Positions 11,601-23,600 of a DNA stretch of 64,000 nt are shown here, in pieces. Source of the DNA: Aedes albopictus (Eukaryota; Arthropoda; Insecta; Diptera; Culicidae). The position numbers and the translations under genes are program-made. Each line of letters starts with the position of its first letter. The first letter of the stretch is position 1. The notes under the pieces are model-generated. The model did not search any database and had not been told where the DNA came from. It worked only from the letters and a program-made list of their open reading frames with translations. The DNA lies in NCBI RefSeq assembly GCF_035046485.1, contig NW_026917365.1, positions 1 through 64,000 on the forward strand, in the 5' to 3' direction.

Positions 11601-14600
11601 ATAAGAAACTGGGGTCGAAAAAGATTCACCCACACACCAAATGCACCATGTACAAAACGCTAATAAGACCGATGATCATCTACGGGCACGAGACATGGAC
11701 CATGCTCGAGGAGGACCTACAAGCACTCGGAGTTTTCGAGCGACGGGTGCTAAGGACGATCTTCGGCGGTGTGCAGGAGAACGGTGTGTGGCGGAGAAGG
11801 ATGAACCACAAGCTCGCAGCACTTTACAGCGAACCCAGAATCCAGAAGGTGGCTAAAGCCGGAAGGACACGGAGTGCAGGGCATGTTGCAAGAATGCCGG
11901 ACAACAACCCTGCAAAGCTGGTATTTGCAACTGATCCAGTTGGCACAAGAAAGCGTGGAGCGCAGAGAGCACGATGGGCGGTCCAGGTGGAGCGTGACCT
12001 GGCGAGCATTGGGCGCGACCGAGGTGGAGAGTGGCAGCCACAAACCGAGTATTGTAGCGTCGATTATGTCTTGCCTTAATGATGTTGAACAAATAAATGT
12101 AGCTATCGCTACCCTGCCCTATGCACGTACGGTGGTAGTTTCGGCAGCCCCCACCATGCTGTACAGAACTACAAGGACTACACGAATGGGCGGCCATGGA
12201 GGTGGCGAAATGGCCGGCCTCGGAAGACGAAATGGGTGGCCTTGGTGAGGAGGATCTTTGGCGGGTCAACGTCCCAAGGTTCGAGGTCAACGATCTTCAA
12301 AGCTGTGGATGATCAGCCTGGTAGAGAATAGTAGCAAAATTCAAAGTGTAAATATAGCTGAAGAGGTGGAAGTTGGAGTGTATGAAATTCAAGTGCTGAA
12401 AGACGGCGTGAAGAAGATAAGCAGAGCAGGTATTAAGGGGAATCCAGGACCTCGTGGTTTTATTTTGAAGCCAAACTTCGCGGTTTAGTTTAGAACCGCT
12501 ATACTGCAGCGTTGACCCTAACCGGCTTTCAGTAGCGTGTCCGCCCAGCCTTGTACTCAAGTCGACAACCGAGCGTTCCGACGAAACCTATGCCTTTTCC
12601 AGTGAATCCACGGCTCATTACAGTCTAAAGTCCATCACCACGCTCATGGGGCGCACAGGACAAGAGGAAGGTCCCGGAGATACCGCAACCAACGAAAGAG
12701 TGGTGAAAGGAGTCGTCAAGAGACAGACAATCCCAGAATCCCAGAAAGATTACCTTGGTGAAACTAAACAGTACTTCAGGATATCCAAGAGATTACATAG
12801 AAAATTGCATGGGAGTCTCCAAAGCAGCGTTTCGCAAACTATGAACTTCCTCCAGTGATCCACAATGATGTCATTTTGGTAAAAAATATATTTTTATTCG
12901 TGATTATTCGTAGGGGACGTCCATGCGCTCAACGCATACTGAGCTTGCACCGATCTGATGGTGTTAGTCGAGCTTTAATATCAACATTCTAAAAACATTA
13001 CGCTCAGTATATCAACACTCTTCAAATCCAAGCTTTTAGGAACTTTCTTAAGATGTACCTGTAGAATGCAACAAAAATAGTTTGGTTGAAATCCCCGGGT
13101 GATCGTAGCCTTCCCTTGTAAGAGCCAAAGGAGAGATAAAGTTGTGAACGACGGACTCTTACAGTGGTGTTTCGAATCCAATTTGACTTTCTATTCCGCA
13201 GAATCGTAACTTGTTCTGTGGCTTAGTTGGTTAAAACGTCGGACTAGCGATACGGAGTCGTGGGTTCGAATCCCACCAAAGCAAGTGGTAATTTTTTCAC
13301 AAATTTATCTCTCATTTTGAAAATAAAACATACTTTGCCTTCAAATGCTTCAAGTTTTTAGTCTATTTCTGACATACTATACTGGCCAACTGGTATAGCC
13401 GGAAAAGGGCAATAATACCTGGACAAATTCTTGGACGAATCACTGGATGTATTCACGAAGAAATCCTTGCAGAAATCAAAGAAATCCCTAGAGAGCTACC
13501 TAATACAATTTCTAGAGTAATACTTGGAGGAACTAATGAAATAATTCCACAAGGGTCCTCTCTAGGTAAGTCTCTTGAATGACTTTCTGCATACATTCTG
13601 AAAGGAATCCTTGCAGGAATACCTGCCGGAATACCTGTGTAAATTCTTGAAGAATTTCCTGCTGAAACTGCTGGAGAATTTGTTAAAGGAATCCCTGAAA
13701 AAATGTTGAGGATATCCTTGGAGAAATATCAAAAGAAATCGTCAGATTAATTTCTTATGTTATCCCTATAACAATCTTTGGAGAAATTCATGACCGAGCT
13801 GCTGAATGCATCTCTAGAGAACTCTCTTAAAGAATTCCTAGATAAATTGCTGAAGGAATCCTGAACAAATCTGCAAGAATTCCTTTAATCCCGCTGAATT
13901 GCCTGGAGGCAGACCTGGGAAACATTTTTGATGCATCCCTGGGGAAAACGCTGAAAGAATTCCTGAAGGAATCCTGAAGTGAATTACTGATGGAATCTCT
14001 ACAATAATTCCTGCAGTATTCCCAGGAAGGAATTCCTAAGGGAATCTCAGCAAGAGCCCCTGAAGAGATCCCAGGAGGAATTTAAAAATGGATTCTTGAA
14101 GCAATACCAGCTACAATTTCTTAACTTCCTGAAGAAATCCTAAGAAGAGTTCCTGAAGGAATTCCAAGAGAAATTTGTAAAGAAATCCTAGGAGGAATTC
14201 TTGAAATAATTTCGATAAAATAAATTCCTAATGGAATTCTGGAAACAATCCCTGGAGAAAATCCAGGAATCCTTGAGGACTGCTTTAAAAGATCCCATGG
14301 AATTCCTGAAAGAATCCTGAAGCAACTCCTGAAGAAATTATTGGAGGAATTCATGAAGGAATCTTGAGAGGAATGCCTTTAGTAATCTCGTGAGGAATAC
14401 CTGATGAAATCTAAGAAGGGGGAATTCCTGATAGAAACCTTGAATGAATTCCTGAAGGTATTCCTGGAAGAATTTCGGAAACAATCTCTCGAGGGATTCC
14501 TGAATAAGTCCTGGAGGAATTTCTAAGCCAATCCCAGGAGAAATTCCTGATGGAACTCCTGAATTGTCATGTGCACCATAGTTGTCACATGTTATTAGGG

Positions 14601-17600
14601 ATTCACCTAGAACATGGGACAACTATGCTGTACACGGCAGTGAAGAAATCCCTAGAGAAATTTTAGGAATACTTGAAGAATTCTAGAAGGGACCTAGTAG
14701 GAATTCCTGAAGGAATAGCTGGAGCAACTTCTGAAGGTATTTCTTAAGGAATCACTAGTGGAATTCCTGAAGGTATTCCGGGAAGCATTCCTGGAGGAAT
14801 TCTTTAAGAACTCTCATGAGAAATTCCTGAAGAAACCCCTGCAGCAACTGCTGAAGGAATCCCTAGAGAAATTCCAGGAATGTATGGGGAATTCCTTAAA
14901 GGATCACAGGAGCAGTTCATAAATGAATTCCTGGAGCAACTCCTGAAGAAAAATCTCTAGTAGACTTCCAGAAAAAAAAAATCCCAAAAAAAAATATGCA
15001 GGAATCTTTTGAAAAATTTCAAATGGAATTATCATAAAAATCTCTGGAGAAACACTTGTGGGAATAATCGAAACAAACACTGCAATAATCACTGGAGGGA
15101 GGACATAACTAAAAAAATATGGAGGAATGTCCGGTGAAATACCGAGAGAAATTCCTGAAAGAATCTTTGGAGCAATAAGTGAAGGAAGTTCCTGTAGGAA
15201 TTCTCCGATACATCCCTGCAGAATCCTGTGTAAGAATTTGTGAAAAAGAAATCGTGGAAGTAATTTCTTGAAGCATTTCTCGGATTATGCCTTGAAACAA
15301 TCACTATCGAGGCCTCTCAAGATATCCCTGGAGGAATTAAGTAAGAAATGCTTGGGATTTTTTTTAAGAATCCCTTGAGAAATTCCTGCAGTAATCCTTG
15401 AAAGAATTCATAAAGAAATCACAGGTTGGGAGCGGACCTGGTGTAATGGTTAAAGTTCGTGATTATCACGCCGAGGGCCTGGGACGAATCCCACTCCCGA
15501 CATACTCACAAAAATTTCGGAAGGAAAGTAAACTTGTTGCGTTGGTCCCTAGATGAACTAGTCCCGAGATAAAAATCTCGTGAAAACAGAAAAAAATCTC
15601 AAGTTTTTTTTGCTCTTATAACGACGTTAGTTTGATATTGAAAAAATGTGATTTTGATGGTGTTCAAGAAAATCCCTTCCGTAGCAAGTTCCGGAATATC
15701 CGCATAATTGGTCCATTGATTTGACATGCTAATTTTGTATTTTCATAAACAAAAAACCCTAATTAATCCACCTAGTGGTGATGGTGCCTTTCTCGTGCTT
15801 TAAAATATCCTTTCAACAAAACTCGAGCGACATGTTGATGACATTGACATAAATACAAAATGTAAACTGCTTGCTAAATCTACTCAATATGGATATATTT
15901 TATATTAGCATAACATCCAATATTCAGAAAAAATAAGACAACGATCCAAAACTCATACTAAACAAGTGTCATGAAGCCGCAAAATTTTGAAACGTCATTT
16001 TAGATTTTCCGGTCACCATTTTATGACTCCGGATATCTACCCCAACTAAACTAACCGCCATCTTGAACATTGAGACACCATCTTGGATGTTCTGGTATTC
16101 ATTTTTGGACTCTGCACCTAAAATTACATAAAATAGTCGCCGTATTGAATTTTGGCATGTCAGCTTGGGTTTTCTGATTACAAATTTTGAATTCTGGACA
16201 TATTTTCATACAAAATATGCCCATAATGCAAGAATTAAAAATCCTATAAAATAGGCACTAATACTGAATTAATACTGATTAATACTGGGCCATTATCTTG
16301 GACTTTGGACCGCTATTTTGGATACTCTGGTGGACTCCAAACAAATTTCCCATACCAAATACACTTATTTTACATAGTTTTGGAGCTCAAAATTCCTTAA
16401 AACAGCCACCATCTTCTGTTTACGCGATCAAATTCTTATTTTTCCATTCAACGTTGACCAATCCTGCTATTACTTTACACCTTAGGAATCTGAAATGGTA
16501 CGATTTGATGAGATCGCTTTAGTTTTGTTTATATTTTGTTCTCATATATGAGAACTTAGACCTATTCGTCACTGTTGTTCATACCTAATGTTTATCAGGC
16601 CATTAAACAAAGCCACGATTTAATTTTTCACATGAACGTTGGTTCTGCTACACAACATCTAATCTCTAATGTGATCTAAGGCTATTTTCTTGCTAACCGT
16701 TCATTAGATTATCAAAAAATCTGCGATCTGATGTGTCGTATGTATGGGTTTGGTTCATTTTTATACTATTTATACATTTTTATATTATTTGATTCCATGA
16801 GTCATGACACTACCGGTTGTCCCAATTATGGTCTGAGAATAGTTTATTGCTATTTATTCACCTTTACCTAATCACCGCGATTTAATATATATCACATGAA
16901 TGGGTTTGCTTCACTTTTACTTCTAACCACTTTCGAAGCCACAGCTGAACCCGCAACACTACCGGGAATCTAATGTGGTCTGACCCTATTTTTCCATCAG
17001 GTCGTCGATAAGTCGTGATCAGTCTTCGTTCTATTGCTCGTGTTGTGTGTAGGTAAGAGGTAACGATAGCGCACGAATGCAACAAAGCCGACTGACACCC
17101 GACTGCGGCAACGAAATGAAGGTAGTAAAAAGTGTAGAATGTTTACAAGACTGGTCGTGATTTGATGTACCGCATCCATGGGTTTGGTTAAATTTTACAT
17201 TTTACTACCCGGATCTGATTCCGGGTATCCACCGGCTGAACCAAATATGGTCTAACACTATTGTCTTGTTAACTGCTCATCGGTTAACCAAAAACGCTGC
17301 AAATTGAAGGTGCCACATGCAGGGTTTGACAATTTCGACGGGACTCTCTGAACCAATTCCGGACCATTACCAGTGACGTAAGGCTATTTTCTAGCTAACT
17401 GTTCATCAGGTTATCGCAAAAGCCACGATTTGATGTGTCACATGCCTGGATTTTATTCATTTTTACATTTGGCCTCTTCCGGCCACTCAAAACCGATTCC
17501 GAAACACTTGCTGACCGTTGATTAGGTAATCTAAAAAGCCGCTATTTGATGTGACGCATGTACGGGTTTGTTTCTCTTTCAGATTTAACCACTTCAGCGG

Positions 17601-20600
17601 GAACCCCGGAACGGGTTCCGGAACACTACTGGTTCAGATATGATCTGAGATGGTTTTCCTGCTCATTGTCCATCAGGTCATCGAAAATGCCGTGGTTTGA
17701 TGTGTCGCATGCATGGGTTTGGTTCAATTATATATTTGGCCACTTCCAGCGGGACGCCTAGAACCGGTTTCGGAACACTACCGGTTCAGATATGGTCTGA
17801 GATGATTTTCCTGCTCATTGTCCATCAGGTCATCTAAAATGCCGTGGTTTGATGTGTCGCTTGCATGGGTTTGGTACAATTGTATATTTGGCCACTTCCA
17901 GCGGGACGCCTAGAACCGGTTCCGGAACACTACCGGTTCAGATACGGTCTGAGATGATTTTCCTGCTCATTGTCCATCAGGTCATCTAAAATGCCGTGGT
18001 TTGATGTGTCGCTTGCATGAGTTTGGTACAATTGTATATTTGGCCACTTACAGTGGGACGCCCAGAACCGGTTCGGGAACACTACCGGTTCAGATATGGA
18101 CTGAGACTATTTTCCTGAATACCGCTCATCAGGTTATCGAAAATGCCGTGGTTTGATGTGTCTCATGCATGGGTTTGGTTCACTTTGATATTTGCCACTT
18201 CCGGCGGGACACCCGGAACCGGTTCCGGAACACTACCGGTTCAGATATGGTCTTAGACAATTTTTATGCTTACCACTCATCAGGTTATCGAAAATGCCGT
18301 GGTTTGATGTGTCGCATGCATTGGTTTGATGCATTTTCATATCTGGTCCCTTCCTGGGGTACCGTTCCGGAACACCTAAATGGCCATATCTCCGGAACGG
18401 CTGAACCGATCCGAACCATTTTCAATAGGAAACAATGGGACCAGATTCCGCGTCGAATGAACCGTCGGTCATCGAAATCGGATGAGGTTTACTGCCAAAA
18501 AGTGATGTGAGTTTTTTTGTACACACACATACACACACACACACATACACACACACACACAGACATCACCTCAATTCGTCGAGCTGAGTCGATTGTTATA
18601 TAAGACTTGACCCCTCCGGAGGCTCTATCAAATTTTCGTTTTTGGAGTGAACATATAGCCTTTCGGTACACCTTGGTGTACGAGAAAGGCAAAAATGGCA
18701 AAAGTTTAGTCATCCAACCATGTTGAAATTTATGCAATTTAAGTTACAATACAGTTTTTACAATACAGAAATCACCTAGGGGTTGATAATCTTGTTTTCA
18801 AATCACATTCATCTGCACTACCTATTCTATTGAAAGCTCCTTTATCTCCTCTCGTTTCAGAACCCCTCCCGTCGCCGGGCATCAACGCAGGCTCCTTCGC
18901 CGACAGCATGTCCAATCTGAGCGACGTATCCTCCACCACGGCCATCCTGAACAATAATGCTCCGGGCACTCCGGCCAACCCGGCCAACAGTGTCAGCGGT
19001 TCCCAGACGGGTTCAAGCCGACCGCGGATGGACATTGCTTGTGTTATTGATACGAGCCAATCGCAACGGAAGGCCGCCTTCGAGGAGCTGAAACTGGCAT
19101 GCGTTCAGGTGTGTGCCAACTTGCAACTGTTGGAGTTCGAGAAGCTGGACTTCGGGGAGCTCAACACGGTGGACAGTTTCTACAGTGCCGATGTGGCCGT
19201 GGTGGATCTGAGCGTGCGTGCTCAGCAGAGTACGCTGAGCTATCATCTGGGGGTTCGGGAGAGCTTCGAGATGAAGGAAAACATTGTGATCTATAACGAT
19301 TCGGATAGTGAGGCTACGTTGAGGATGAAAATCTCGTGTGGGAATTACACATTTGTGCCTTATAGGGCGGTGGAAGGGGCGGGGTGCGTGGTGACGAATC
19401 CGAGTAAGGTGGGATATTCGGAAGAGGTGGATTCGAAAATAAGCCTGCTGAGTAGGTTAAGGAAGATCTTTCAGGACGTGGAGATCCAGTCGAAGGCGCA
19501 CTTGAGGGAGAAATTTTTGGCTGATTTGAGAAGTTTAAGGGATCAATACGCAGGGAATGTGGAGGAACTGCAGAAAATGCTGAGGAATATGAGGAAGAGG
19601 TTGGACGATCCTCACGTTCTGTCAAAGGAGATCGTTCAAACGTACATGCTTTCGTTGAGAGATGTCCAAGATTACGATGCCATGGTTCAGTTAGTGGATG
19701 ATCTTCAGACGGTTCCAAATAAACAGCATTATATAAGTACGGGAAACATGAACTACCTGTATGCGTTTGCATTGAATAGAAGGAATAAAGAAGGTGATAG
19801 AGATAGAGCATTGAAAACCTGTACAAAAGCATTGGAAAAGAAAGAGAATCATTTTCCTGACATGCTGTGCCTTTGCGGAAGGATCTACAAAGATATTTTT
19901 GTAGAATCAAATCGCACGGATTTGGAATCGTTGAAAAACGCAATAACGTGGTATCGCAAAAGCTTCTTGATCCAACCCAACGAATTTGCCGGAATCAATT
20001 TGGCAACACTGTTGGTGATCGAGGGCAAGGATTTCTCAGATTCAGAACTACAACACATCGGAATGATTCTGAGCAATCTGATCGGTAAGAAAGGATCGCT
20101 TTCGTCGATCAAAGACTACTGGAACGTGGCAACGTTCTTCGAAATCTCAGTTCTGGCGGAAAACTACGCCAAAGCCATTCAAGCGGCCGAATGCATGTTC
20201 CGGCTCAAACCTCCCAAGTGGTACCTTAAATCGACCATCGGGAACATCACGTTGATCGATTGTTCTCGAAGAAAATCCGAGGAATCGCTCGCCTCGATCG
20301 AACAGCAAATCTTCCAGTTTTGGATGGAGTTTTTCATGGAAGCTACCAACGCTGAACCGTCCTCAACGGTCCGATGTCCCATCCTGATTCAAGAAACGCA
20401 AAAAGTTCTCTTTCCGTCGTACGTTTCGATCCACATGGATGCCGACCAGAAGTCGATAGACATAGTCAACATCTGCCAGCAGCACGAGAAGGACAAGTGC
20501 CGGAAGGTGCACAACTTCAACTTTCTTGCCAGCCAGATCAAATCGGTCAGTTTGTACAAACGGGACGAGCGATGTGCGTTTCTGTACGTGCAGCAGAACT

Positions 20601-23600
20601 CCGACGATTTTCAGATGTACTTCCCGTCGGTGCAGTGTCGGCAGCAGTTCTACGACTTGATCTTGCAGATGACTGCCGATCAGAATTCCGGATTCATAGA
20701 TCTATCGACGGAGACCATGAGCGACGAGATCAAGTACGAGTACGAGATGGACGATCAGACGAGGAGGATCGTGTTGGGTCGGGGTACCTACGGTACGGTT
20801 TATGCAGCGAGAGATCTGAATACGCAGGTGAAGATCGCTGTGAAGGAAGTTCCGGAGAAGTACAGTCACGAGGTGCAACCGCTGCACGAAGAGATCAAAC
20901 TGCACTCGCAGTTGCGGCACCGAAACATTGTGCAGTACTGGGGATCGAAATCGGAGGACAACTACTTCAAGATCTTCATGGAGCAGGTTCCGGGAGGATC
21001 GCTTTCTGCGCTGCTACGATCCAAGTGGGGACCGCTTAAGGACAACGAAGCCACCATTGCATTCTACTCGAAGCAGATATTGGAGGGATTGAAGTACCTG
21101 CATGAACAGAAGATCGTCCACAGGGATATCAAGGGGGATAACGTGTTGGTGAACACTTACAGCGGAGTGGTCAAAATCTCCGACTTCGGTACATCGAAAC
21201 GGTTGGCCGGAATCAATCCGGTGACGGAAACCTTCACCGGTACGCTGCAGTACATGGCCCCCGAAGTAATCGACCAAGGTGTGCGAGGTTACGGACCGGC
21301 TGCGGACATATGGTCATTTGGGTGCACCGCTGTTGAAATGGCCACAGGGAAGCCGCCGTTCGTGGAGCTCGGTTCACCGCAGGCAGCCATGTTCAAGGTG
21401 GGTTTCTACAAAAAGCACCCGGAAATACCGGCTGAACTGTCCCCGGTCGCCAAGAACTTCATCAAGCGCTGCTTCGAAGTGGACGTAGATAAACGGGCAA
21501 CGGCTGCCGAGCTGCTGGACGATCCGTTCCTGTCAGAGTAAGTACACTGAATGAAGGTGGGTAATTTGGCAAAATAGAGTATTTGCGTTAATTTTATTCC
21601 AGAGATGTTTCAGGGGTGTTCTATGATGCTCCAGAGAATTTCAGAGGGATTCAGGGGTGTTCGATAGGGTTTCATAGAACGTTCTATGGGGTTTTACATG
21701 CGTTCCTTAGGATTTCATGGGTGTACCATGGGGTGCCAAGGGGTTTTAGAGGCGTTCCAGAGATGTTCCAGAGCATTTCAGGGGTGTTACAGTGTCGCCC
21801 AGGAGTTTCAGAGGTGTTCCGGGTAATTTGAAGGAGTTTCAGTTCCAGAAAGTTTCAGAAGATTTCAGGTGCATTTCAGCGCGTTCCATGGGATACATTG
21901 GGTAAAAGGGGGTTTCAGGGGCGTTGCAGTATCTTCCAGAGATCTCAGGGTGTTCCGAGGCATTTTAAGGGGTTCCCGTGGCTTTCCAGGGGATTTTATG
22001 GGTGTTACTTGAGGTGTCTTAGTATTTAAAGGCTTTGCGGGGGTTTTAGTCGGTTTCAGGGGTGTTTCAGTATGTTCCCGGGGGGTTTAATGACGTTCCA
22101 TGGAGTTTCAGGTGCGTTTCAGGTTCCATGAGCGTTCCATGGAATTTCAGGGACATTCCAGAGGCTGCCAAATGACCCGCACCTTTGCATTATTGCTCAT
22201 TCACTAATCAAATTTTTATCCAAACAGCAAACACAAGAAGATGCGTGCCTCGATCAGCATCCCTCCGTCCACGATCAGTGCTGGCGCAGCTGAGTTCTCC
22301 CGAAGTGTCAGCATGCCGGCCGATCGTCACATCAGCAAAACTCTAATATCCCAACAAAGCACGGCCAGTTGCAATACTCCAAGCATCAACTCAGAAACAG
22401 AGTGAGTTTTCTTATTTCATTTCAAGCTTATATTCAAGCATTACCTATTTATATTTATTTCGATCTTTATCGCTAGTTTGCAATTGTTTTCTTTGAATTA
22501 ATCTTAAATGGTTCATTCTGTTATCCTGATATTTCTGTTCCGTTCTGTTTCATTTCTAAACCTACTCACTGTCCTGCTTGACTTTGTTTCGATCGCATCC
22601 CAAATATCGTAACAAAACACCATCAATAAAACCTACAACAACAACTACCTCCGCCACCACCATTACTGTAATCTGTGACAATCCGACAACAACAACAGCT
22701 GCATCCCACCGACATTCGCCTCGACCAGATCGGCCTCGATCCGGAAGAACAAACATCTCGCCCATCTTGCGCCGATCCAAATGCCAAATCATGTCAGTAG
22801 CATTGGGTGAGTAGTAACAACCATCAGAACTAAGGAGGTTCTTCTATGTCAGAGTCAATCGAATCATATTCTCGAAGACACTTTCTTCCTGTTACTATCT
22901 TGTACTGGTTATAATGATTATTAGTTTTTCTTTAAAATTATGTTGTATTTCGTCTTTGAGCTTATTGGCTTTCCGTTACCAAAAAAAAAATCTTTGTTTA
23001 CTTATCATTACTCAATTGAATTAGAAATACTTATATCACATTGGTAATTGTAGTCCATAATAATTGAAACATTTTTTTAGGAATCTTGCCGAAACGCCAT
23101 CATTGGAAATTGAATCTATGGAACCACCACCGGCTGGGTTCCAGCTCAACCGACGAAGTTCCTCCGGAGGATTACTTTCGCCTGAGGTATGTACTATTCG
23201 CTTATTTCGTTTATTTCTATTGCTTCGGTGCCATAAGGGCGTATTGAAAGCCAAAATCATTTGTACTACTTGAGAGTTCAATGCATTCCCATATGCCTCG
23301 CAAGATGCTTATGAGACCTGCGTCTATGTACGTAGCATTATGGCGGGCAATACAGTGAAAGTTTATCTGTTGAGAAAGCCAACTCAAGATCCACATTCAA
23401 GATCTAACCCCTCGACCAATCTACGATTCTGTATCCGGAGCACTGATACTTGCATATCAGAGCAACGTTATCAGCGTTATCAGCCAGTACGTAGTCATTA
23501 ACTGCCGTGAATCGCATATCAGTCCCATCTTTGCTGGATTTCCTATGCAAATGGGACAGATATGCGATTCACGGCAGTTAAGGTGTTCCATAGTTATGGG

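Larger units (their letters stand above)
15755..18690. mobile_element. About 2.9-kb repeat element with inverted ends and internal satellite
   Basis: The left end has CACCTAGTGGTG then GGTGCCTTTCTCGT (near 15781); the right end has GGTGTACGAGAAAGGCA (near 18680), its inverse. Inside are CCGCCATCTTGGA-like words, a 152-bp tandem array and an (AC)n tract. No open frame of note. It may be a non-autonomous DNA element; the exact limits are inference. Confidence 0.45.

Noticed and set aside
13211..13288. Working tRNA-Ala(AGC) gene
   Set aside because: Stem mismatches and a body unlike tRNA-Ala; kept only as a tRNA-like relic.
14338..14622. Leu/Phe/Gln-rich - strand frame, possible small secreted protein
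   Set aside because: Entirely within the GGAATTCCTGAAG array, with no signal peptide or neighbouring splice sites.
18830..18860. Extension of Ask1 exon 2 upstream as [11 protein letters not shown]
   Set aside because: It starts at TTG, not ATG, and the segment is the pyrimidine-rich end of an intron with CAG at 18858-18860.
20374..21039. 221-residue open frame inside Ask1 exon 2
   Set aside because: Out-of-frame shadow of the GC-rich kinase exon; the in-frame reading has conserved motifs throughout.
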